NCBI RefSeq assembly: GCF_000349325.1
Contig: NC_020504.1
Location: 4,560,053-4,624,052 of the forward strand
Length of the DNA stretch: 64,000 nucleotides
Source: Streptomyces davaonensis JCM 4913
GTDB lineage: Bacteria > Actinomycetota > Actinomycetes > Streptomycetales > Streptomycetaceae
Direction: 5' to 3'
Position numbers and translations under genes: made by a program. Below the pieces are notes generated by a model. That model saw only the letters and a list, made by a program, of their open reading frames with translations. It did no database searches and had not been told where the DNA came from. Shown one piece after another: positions 6,630-14,700 of the stretch (positions are counted from its first letter, which is position 1; each line of letters starts with the position of its first letter).

Positions 6630-8312
6630 ATGACCGACCGGTGGGCTCTCGCGCCGGCCGAGGACGGTGGCGTGGAGGTGGCCCCCCTCGGCCCGGACGG
6701 GCTGCCCGTCGGATCGGTCGTGCGGGAACCGGATCTTGCCGCTGCGGTGCGCGGCAGGCCGGAGGTCGCGCGCTGGGTCTGGCGTTCCACCGCCGAGGTC
6801 TACCCGCGTCTGCTCGCCACGGGGGTGCGAGTGGAGCGGTGCTACGACATCGAGGACGCCGAGACCCTCCTGCTCGGCCACGAGGGGCGGTACGGCGAAC
6901 CCCGTTCCGCGGCAGCCGCCCTGGCCCGGCTGCGCGGCGGCCCCGTACCGCCCGACCCGCCCCAGCGGGCGGCCGAACCGGGGGCGCAGTCCTCACTGTT
7001 CGAGCCGCAGGCCGTCCATCTTCCGCTGGCCGACCTCCTGGAGGTCTACGCCGAGCAGCAGCGGCGGCACGACAAGGCGGGGCACCCGGAGCGGATGCGG
7101 CTGCTGACGGCCGCCGAGTCGGCGGGGATGCTGGTCGCCGCCGAGATGAACCAGGCCGGGCTGCCGTGGAGCGCCGACGTGCACCGGCAGGTGCTGCACG
7201 AACTGCTCGGCGAGCGGTACGCGGGCGGTGGCGAGCCGCGTCGCCTCGCCCAGCTGGCCGACGAGGTGTCCGCCGCCTTCGGCCACCGGGTCCGGCCCGA
7301 TCTGCCCGCCGATGTCGTCAAGGCCTTCGCGCGGGCGGGCATCAAGGTCAAGTCGACCCGGCGCTGGGAGATCGAGTCCGTCGACCATCCGGCCGTGGCG
7401 CCGCTGATCGAGTACAAGAAGCTGTACCGGATCTGGGTGGCCCATGGCTGGTCCTGGCTCCAGGACTGGGTGCGCGAGGGGCGGTTCCGGCCGGAGTTCC
7501 TCGCGGGCGGCACCGTCACCGGCCGCTGGGTGACCAACGGCGGGGGCGGACTCCAGATCCCCAAGGTGATCCGGCGGGCGGTCGTCGCCGACCCCGGCTG
7601 GCGGCTCGTCGTCGCCGACGCCGACCAGATGGAGCCGCGGGTGCTCGCCGCCATCTCCCGCGACCCCGGTCTGATGGAGGTGGCTGGCCGCGAGAGCGAC
7701 CTGTACCAGTCGGTGTCGGACCGGGCCTTCTCCGGCGACCGCGACCAGGCCAAGCTCGCGGTGCTCGGCGCGGTCTACGGCCAGACCTCCGGCGACGGCC
7801 TGAAGAACCTCGCCGCGCTCAGGCGCCGCTTCCCGCAGGCCGTGTCCTACGTCGACGAGGCGGCACGGGCCGGCGAGGAGGGGCGGCTGGTGCGCACCTG
7901 GCTGGGCCGCACCTGCCCGCCCGCGGCGGGTGGGGGTGAGGCGGAGGAGGCGGGCATCCCCATGGGCGAGGACGACTCCGACGACCGTCAGCAGTGGACT
8001 CCGGGGTACGCCTCCACCGACGCCCGCGCGCGGGGCCGCTTCGCCCGTAACTTCGTCGTCCAGGGCAGCGCGGCCGACTGGGCGCTGCTGCTGCTCGCCG
8101 CCCTGCGCCAGTCCTGCGCGGACCTGGCGGCCGAGCTGGTCTTCTTCCAGCACGACGAGGTCATCGTGCACTGTCCCGAGGAGGAGGCGGAGACGGTCGT
8201 CGCGGCGATCCGGGAGGCGGCGGAGCTGGCGGGACGGCTGACGTTCGGGGAGACGCCGGTGCGGTTTCCGTTCACCACGGCGGTGGTGGAGTGCTACGCG
8301 GAGGCGAAATGA
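6630..8312 (+). CDS. family-A DNA polymerase (Pol I-like, no 5' nuclease)
   Basis: A 560-residue polymerase much shorter than Pol I, lacking the 5' nuclease domain. The N-terminal ~150 residues are only weakly like a 3'-5' exonuclease and I see no clear catalytic acidic set. The polymerase domain has GTVTGRWVTNGGGGLQIPKV, motif A as DADQMEPRVLAA, motif B as RDQAKLAVLGAVYG and motif C as FFQHDEVIVHC, so both metal-binding aspartates, the motif B Arg/Lys and Tyr are kept. The motif B Phe that discriminates nucleotides is Leu, and the Tyr of the usual DYSQ is Ala. Likely a secondary repair or translesion-type polymerase. The 3' end overlaps the convergent SARP gene by 19 bases. Confidence 0.9.
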   Translation: MTDRWALAPAEDGGVEVAPLGPDGLPVGSVVREPDLAAAVRGRPEVARWVWRSTAEVYPRLLATGVRVERCYDIEDAETLLLGHEGRYGEPRSAAAALARLRGGPVPPDPPQRAAEPGAQSSLFEPQAVHLPLADLLEVYAEQQRRHDKAGHPERMRLLTAAESAGMLVAAEMNQAGLPWSADVHRQVLHELLGERYAGGGEPRRLAQLADEVSAAFGHRVRPDLPADVVKAFARAGIKVKSTRRWEIESVDHPAVAPLIEYKKLYRIWVAHGWSWLQDWVREGRFRPEFLAGGTVTGRWVTNGGGGLQIPKVIRRAVVADPGWRLVVADADQMEPRVLAAISRDPGLMEVAGRESDLYQSVSDRAFSGDRDQAKLAVLGAVYGQTSGDGLKNLAALRRRFPQAVSYVDEAARAGEEGRLVRTWLGRTCPPAAGGGEAEEAGIPMGEDDSDDRQQWTPGYASTDARARGRFARNFVVQGSAADWALLLLAALRQSCADLAAELVFFQHDEVIVHCPEEEAETVVAAIREAAELAGRLTFGETPVRFPFTTAVVECYAEAK

Positions 8313-11300
8313 GTGGGGGATGGCGGGCGGCCGTCGTCCGCCAGCAGCGTCATCAGTTCGGCGACGACCGCCTTCTCGTCCGTGCCGGTCAGGGCGTCGA
8401 GGGCCGCCCGCCAGGAGGTGCGGGCCTCCTCGGTCCGGCCCGACCCGCTGAGCAGGAGTCCGTGCTGGTGGCGGGCGAGGCCGCCGATGTAGCGGTCGGC
8501 TCGGGCGTCGGCGCGGCGCAGCAGTTCGGCGCACTCCTGGTCGGCCCGTTCGGCGCGGCCGGACAGCCGCAGCGAGCGGACCAGGCCGAGCCGGGTCTGC
8601 GACTCGCCGTGCCAGTCGCCCTGGTCGACAAGATCCCGCAGGCTCTCCTCGAAGTGCCGGGCCGCCGCGGCCGGTTCACCGAGGGTGAGATGGGCGTAGC
8701 CGATGTTGCAGCGCGCGTAGAGCTGGATGAGGACGTTGCCGATCATCTCCCCGATCGCCAGCGAGAGACGGTGCTGCTCGATGGCGGCGCGGGGGTCGGT
8801 GTGCTCGAAGAGGTTGCCGAGGTGCTGGTGGGTCACGGCCTCGCCGTAGGGATCGTTCAACTGCCGCGAATAGGCGAGGCTCTGGCGTAGCGCGCGCCCC
8901 GACTCCTCGTAGCGGCCGAGTCCTTCGAGCAGCAGGCCCCGGTTGTTGAGGCTGCGGCGCATCCAGGACAGGACGCCGAGCCGCTCCCAGATGGTCAGGG
9001 CCTCGTCGTTGAGGGTGAGGGCCTCGGTGTGGCGGCCCGCCAGGAAGTGCACCCCGGCCAGGTCACCGAGGGCGTACGCCTCGGCCGCCTCGTCCCCGAG
9101 CCGCCGGGCGACCCGGAGCGCGGCCCGCCCGAGGACCTCCATCTCGGCGACCCGGCCGCTGCGTTGGACGTACGGGAAGAGCAGCCGCAGCAGCGTGCAC
9201 AGGCGGGCGGCGATGCGGTGGTCGGAGGCGTCGGCGTACCGCTCGGCGAGCGCGGCGATGTTCTCCAGCTCCGCGTCGCCCCAGGCGAAGGCGGCCTCGG
9301 GGCCGTCGAAGGGGTGGGTGTCGGCGACGTGGGCCGCGTGCTCGGACGGCTGGCAGGACGTGGGGCGGCGCCGGTCGTCCTGGTCGAGGCCGGGTTCGAC
9401 GATGGCGGTGAGGGTGCGTTCGGCGAGGGCGGCGTACCAGCTCAGGGCGGACTCGGCGACGGCGGTGCCGCCCGCCGTTCCGGCCAGCTCGCGGGCGAAG
9501 TCGCGGACCAGGTCATGGGGCACGTAGCGGCCGAGGGCGGTCTCCTCAAGGAGGGCCACGTCGACGAGCCGGTCGAGGGCGTCCTCGGCGCGCCGGACTC
9601 CCGTGCCGCTGAGGCGGGCCAGCAGGGGTGCGCCGTACTCGGGCAGGTCGAGGGCGCCGATCCGGCGCAGCACGAGGGCCGCGTCCCGGTCGGCCTCGCG
9701 ATCGGAGGCGGCGAGCGCGTCGTGCGCCACGGCGAGGGAGCGGCGGACGCTGAGGTCGTCGTACTCCAGGTGGTGCAACCGGCGGTCGGTCGCGGTCAGT
9801 TGACCGGCCAGCACGTCCGGGGTGAGGGCCCGGCGCGCGGCGAGCCGGGCGGCGACGACCCGCAGGGCCAGCGGGAGGCGGCCGGTCAGTTCCACGAGGG
9901 GGTGGCCGGCGTCGATCCCGTCGTCCCGTCCGGACACCGCCCGCAGCAGCGCGGCACTGTCCTCGTCGGACAGCGGCGCGAGCGGGAAACGCCGGACGCC
10001 GTCGAGGGCGGCGAGTGACGAACGGCTGGTGATGATCACGGCGCAGCCGGGGCCCGCGGGCAGCAGCGACCGTACCTGCGCGGCGTTCGCGGCGTCGTCC
10101 AGGACCAGGAGGGTGCGGGTGGGCGCGAGCATCGACCGCAGCAACGCCGCTGCCGCGTCCGGGTGTTCGGGGACGGCACGGGGGTCGGCACCGACGTCCC
10201 GCAGCAGGGCGGCGAGGGCCTGCGCGGAGGTGAGGGGGAGCATGCCCGGGGTGGCGCCGTGCAGGTTGACGTAGAGCTGACCGTCGGGGAAGCGGTCGGT
10301 GAGGGCGTGGGCGACGTGGAGGGCGAGGGCGCTCTTTCCGATACCGGCCATGCCGGTCAGGACGGCGACGGTGGGGCCGGGGGTGGTGAGGGTGCGGTGG
10401 AGGGTTTCGGTGAGCGGGGCTCGGCCGGTGAAGTGGGCCGGAGGTGGGGGGAGTTGGGCGGGGCGGGGTGGGGAAGCCTGGGGGGTGGTTGTCGGGGCGG
10501 GTGTGGCCGGGGCCGGGCGATCGCCGCCCGCACCGCTCTTGTCGTCCCCCGTCGCCTCCCCTCCCCCACGGAGCACCTCCAGGTGTGCCCCGCGCACGGC
10601 AGGCCCCGGCTCCACGCCGAGTTCCTCCAACAGCCGGTGTCTCAGATCGCGGTGGACGGCGAGGGCCTCGGCCTGGCGGCCGCTGCGGTGCAGGGCGAGC
10701 ATGAGCTGGCGGTGGTAGGCCTCGCGCAAGGGGTGCTCGGCGGCGAGGGCGGCCAACTCGGGCAGGAGAGCGTCGAGTCGGCCGTCGGCGACGGCCAACT
10801 CTGCGTCGTAGCGCCACTCCAGGAGCAGCAGTCGCGCTTCTTTCAGGCGCTGGACGAGGGCGTAGCCGCCCAGTTCGGCGGGGAGTCCGCTGAGGGGCGT
10901 GCCGCGCCAGAGGGCGAGGGCGGCGGCGCATTCGCCGAGGGTGCGGCACCAGTCCCGGTCGGCGTGGGCGGCGCGCGCGGCGGCGGTGTGGGCGTCGAAG
11001 GCGTGAATGTCGAGTTCGCCGTCGTCGACGCGGAGGAGGTAGCCGGGGGACACGGCCCGCAGCCGGGAAGGGTCGTCGAGGAGTCGGCGGAGCCGGGTGA
11101 CGTGGTTGTGGAGGGAGGCGTGGGCGGAGGCGGGCGGGGCGCCGCCCCAGAGCGCGTCCTTGAGCGCCTCGACGGAGACGGTACGGCCGGCTTCGAGCAG
11201 CAGGGCGGCGAGGAGCAGGCGCACCTTGGGGCTGCCCACGGGACGGACGACGGTGCCGTCACTGCCGCAGTCGTAGAGAATCGGCGGTCCCAGCAGGCCG

Positions 11301-11323
11301 AACCGCAGCTCGCACCGCTTCAC
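8294..11323 (-). CDS. AfsR/SARP-family transcriptional regulator (wHTH-BTAD-NB-ARC-TPR)
   Basis: About 1009 residues in the classical AfsR layout. An OmpR-type winged helix spans residues 1-100 (GSPKVRLLLAALLLEAGRTV, then VTRLRRLL). A BTAD domain follows to about 255 (HPLREAYHRQLMLALHRSGR, LEELGVEPGP). After a Pro/Thr linker comes an NB-ARC ATPase with P-loop GMAGIGKSAL near residue 326, and C-terminal TPRs from about 740 to 975. SARPs bind direct repeats at antibiotic and developmental promoters; the ATPase/TPR part senses an unknown signal. GTG at 11323 is the start. It is not next to an obvious target cluster; the phosphonate genes lie 8 kb away. Confidence 0.92.
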   Translation of the reverse strand: MKRCELRFGLLGPPILYDCGSDGTVVRPVGSPKVRLLLAALLLEAGRTVSVEALKDALWGGAPPASAHASLHNHVTRLRRLLDDPSRLRAVSPGYLLRVDDGELDIHAFDAHTAAARAAHADRDWCRTLGECAAALALWRGTPLSGLPAELGGYALVQRLKEARLLLLEWRYDAELAVADGRLDALLPELAALAAEHPLREAYHRQLMLALHRSGRQAEALAVHRDLRHRLLEELGVEPGPAVRGAHLEVLRGGGEATGDDKSGAGGDRPAPATPAPTTTPQASPPRPAQLPPPPAHFTGRAPLTETLHRTLTTPGPTVAVLTGMAGIGKSALALHVAHALTDRFPDGQLYVNLHGATPGMLPLTSAQALAALLRDVGADPRAVPEHPDAAAALLRSMLAPTRTLLVLDDAANAAQVRSLLPAGPGCAVIITSRSSLAALDGVRRFPLAPLSDEDSAALLRAVSGRDDGIDAGHPLVELTGRLPLALRVVAARLAARRALTPDVLAGQLTATDRRLHHLEYDDLSVRRSLAVAHDALAASDREADRDAALVLRRIGALDLPEYGAPLLARLSGTGVRRAEDALDRLVDVALLEETALGRYVPHDLVRDFARELAGTAGGTAVAESALSWYAALAERTLTAIVEPGLDQDDRRRPTSCQPSEHAAHVADTHPFDGPEAAFAWGDAELENIAALAERYADASDHRIAARLCTLLRLLFPYVQRSGRVAEMEVLGRAALRVARRLGDEAAEAYALGDLAGVHFLAGRHTEALTLNDEALTIWERLGVLSWMRRSLNNRGLLLEGLGRYEESGRALRQSLAYSRQLNDPYGEAVTHQHLGNLFEHTDPRAAIEQHRLSLAIGEMIGNVLIQLYARCNIGYAHLTLGEPAAAARHFEESLRDLVDQGDWHGESQTRLGLVRSLRLSGRAERADQECAELLRRADARADRYIGGLARHQHGLLLSGSGRTEEARTSWRAALDALTGTDEKAVVAELMTLLADDGRPPSPTHFASA

Positions 11324-11738
11324 GCCGCCCACTGCCTTCCCGCGCACAGGTCCGTGCGCGCACCCTGGCGCAACTCGGCCGTCGCTGGCGGAATACCGCC
11401 GGTCGACGACGGGATTCCGCCACCTGTTCCCGACGGGCTGCCCGCCGGGATCCGCTACTGTTCCGGCCACCCGGCAAGATCGCCTCGACGACTTCACGCC
11501 AATCGGCCGACGACGGTCCGGAGAACCGTTGGCCACATGTTAGCGATCCGTTGGTGCGGCCTGATGGGATCACCTCATCGGATCCGGCCCGACGGTGCGC
11601 GCGTAAGACGCGTTGCTCGGGGGAGTGTTACCGCCTTGCCGGATCCGCGGACGCAACGGGTCCCGGCCGGCCGAGGTGACCGACCGGGACCCGCGTCCAC
11701 CTCTCCTCGGCCGCGGAAGGCCGACTCCCCGGGGTCGC
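11324..11738. other. intergenic region: SARP promoter side and helicase terminator
   Basis: This stretch contains no gene I can support. The part next to 11323 must carry the promoter of the SARP gene. The part next to 11739 holds a long hairpin (11649-11698) that would end the helicase transcript. Sequence between about 11340 and 11560 is less GC-biased than coding DNA. Confidence 0.6.
11649..11698 (-). terminator. hairpin terminator after the giant helicase gene
   Basis: An inner 10-bp perfect stem (CGGGTCCCGG with CCGGGACCCG) is extended by an outer GGACG/CGTCC stem beyond a short bulge. It lies 40 bases downstream of the helicase stop. Confidence 0.7.
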
Positions 11739-14700
11739 TCAGTCCTGGATGTACCGGACGATGACCTGCATGCGGGTACCCCACTCCGTCTGCCAGCTCA
11801 CCTCGTCCCCGACCTCTCGCCACATGAGCGCCTTCCCCAGGGAGGTGTCGGGGCTCAACCGCTCCGCCTCGTCACCGGCGAGCATCGCGATCTCGTACGT
11901 CATGATGCCGGGGTCGTCCGGGTCCTCGACCCCGACGAGGCATCCAGGGACCACCATCGCCCCGCCGGTCAGGGAGGAGTCCGGGATCACCCGGTCGAGC
12001 ACGGCACGCAGCTGGCTGCGCCGCTCCTGAAGGGCCTCGCGCCGCCGGTCGTGGTCGGCCAGCTGGGCCTTCCGCGACGACGAGTCCACGGCCACGATCT
12101 CCGGAAGCGGCTGATCCAGTTCGTCCTGCACCCGCTGAAGCTCGCGCTGCACGCGCCGATGGGCGGCGACGCTGAGCCGGTCGACCCGCAGACGCGGGGC
12201 GGACCCGGCGCTCCGGGTCGGGGTCGGCTGAGCCGGTACCGCCGGAAGACTCCGCGCCGGGGCTGCCGCTTCAGCCGCCGGCCGCGCCCGCAGCAGTTCC
12301 GTCGTACGGCCGTCCGCGGCACCGGAGCTGCCGGGGGCATGGTGTCGCGCCAGACCCACCCGACCGCTGTCTCCCAGGACCGGTACGTCGACATGGGCAA
12401 TGGCGGCGCGGATCATGGCCTGCACCTCGGCGTGGGCGACCCGCACGACAGCGTGCCCCTCGCGCAGGATGTCCACGGCATCGACCTCGGGGAAGCCCGG
12501 CGCACCGGCTCCCGCCAGAAACCGTGCGGCCTTGGGCAGCGTGGCCCGCATGCTGAACGCGTGCTGGGCCGCATTGACCTCGTCGCGGTGCAGCCGCGCG
12601 ACAGTCACGAACTGAGGCTGTTCTTCGTCCGTGCCGTGCACGGGCTGGGGCGGGACCACGGGTCGGGGCTGAGACACGGGCCGGGGCTCAGGCCGGGGCC
12701 GGGTGTCGTCTCGCTCGGCGTCCGGGGCAGCAGAGGCAACGGGTACGGCGCTTTCGGCACCGGTCGGCTCCGCGCGACCGTCCTCCGCGCCCCCACCCGC
12801 CGGCGAGTGCGCCGCCGACTCGATGCCGAGTCGCTCCAGCTCCGCCCACAACGGCTCAAGTGCCCGCTCCGGATCGAGGAAGAAGCGGCTGCCCCGGATC
12901 CGGACGAACGTCCAGCCCACCCGCTCCAGTTCGCGCTGGCGTGCCGCGTCCGCGTCGGCGTTCTCCTCGGTGTGGAAGGCGTCGCCGTCGCACTCCACGG
13001 CAAGACGTCGCGTGCCGCCCTCCACGACGAGGTCGATGCGGTAGCGGCCGGCCGGATACTGCGGCCGCACCCGGTAGCCACGGGCCCGCAGGGCCAGATA
13101 CACGCGCTGCTCGAAGAGGCTGTCGAAGGATTCGTGCGGAACGTCCGGCCGGACCTCACCGAGTCCGAGCCCGTCCTGCTCCTCGGCCGGGCGGGAGAAC
13201 CAGTCCAGATAGGCGCGCCGCAGATCGGTCTCGCCCAGTTCGGTGCGGGTGAAGCTGTGGAACAGCCACACCTGGTCGCGGGCGCGGGATGCGGCCACAT
13301 TGAGGTGCTGCCGGTTCAGGGAACTGCTGAAGTGGCCGCTCCGGCGCGGCCCGTCGGGGCCGGTGAGCGACACGACCGTACTGATGAAGACGATGTCGCG
13401 CTCGTCGCCCTGGAACTCCTCGGCGTTGCCCACCCGCAGGTGCCGGCGCTGTCGCTCGTCCAGCGGGATCCGGTCGGCCAGCAGGTCCTCGACGAGGTAC
13501 TTCTGGCCCGTCCCGAGCAAGGTGATCACCCCCATGGTGCGCCCCGCGTAGGCGGGATCGGCGATGCACCGGGCGACCTCCGCCACCAGCCGCTCCGCCT
13601 CGGGCCGGTTGATCTGTTTCTGTCCGCTGCCCTCGACATAGCCGTCGGCCACGTGGACCGGGCGCAGCGGCGGCAGCCGGTGGGCGCCGTACTGCCGCAG
13701 CGGCTGGAGCCGGCCGCCGTAGCAGTGCTCGTTGGAGAAGCCGATGATCTCCGGCATGCACCGGAAGTGCTCCTGAAGCATCAGCTTGCCGCGGCCTCCG
13801 GCCAGACCGGAGGCGATGTCGAAGAGGCTGGCGGTCGGATTGAACAAGTTACGTCGGGCAGCGGGCAGTTCGGCCAGGAGGCGGCTCTGGAGCGCGAACT
13901 GCTCGTCGTGGTCCACGCCCACCTGCGCGGGGCTGACCTGCTGGTCGTCACCGACCACGATGACCTTCACACCCAGCCAGGCGAGCAGCAGCGCCTCGGG
14001 GCCTGACTGGCTGGCCTCGTCGACGATCACCACGTCGAAGCGCCCGGACCGGTCCATCGGCACGGTCTCGGTCACCTGGTGCAGCGGCATGATCCACGCG
14101 GGCACCGCCGCCTGGCTGGCCTGGAGGCTCTCCCGGGCTTGCCTGCGGTACTTGGCCGCGTACTTCCCGGTGCCCTTGCCCAGCCTGCGCACGTTCTGCT
14201 GATACGAGTTCAGGGCCACGGCCTGGTCGTCCGTGAGCCGGGACAGACAGCTGAACCAGGCTTTGTCGGCCGCCAGCCGTTCCAGGCCGATCCGGATCTC
14301 GGCGTCCGCCTCGGCGAGCAGTCGCAGCTGCCGGACCTCTGCCTCCGGGTCGGTCAGCTCCTTCATACGGTCGTGCCAGACCGACCAGGCCCACGCGCCC
14401 TCGAAGTCCGCGAGGCGGGTGTCCCAGGCGTCGTCCTCGGGCCTGGACTCCAAGCCGTCCGCGAGGTCCGGGAGTTCGGCCGCGACCAGCCGGTAGGCGT
14501 CATCGCAGGCCTTCTTGCGCGACAGTGCCTCCCGCAGGTCGTCCAGGTCGTTGACCGCCGCGCCGTAGGCCGCCGGATCGCGGGACTCGACCGCGGCGCG
14601 GGCCTGCTCCAGGGCCGGCGAGGCACCCCTGCGGTGGGCTGCGGCGCGCAGTACCCGCAGGGTGTCGTCGATCAGGGCGCGGGCGGGGTCGGCGGCCCGG

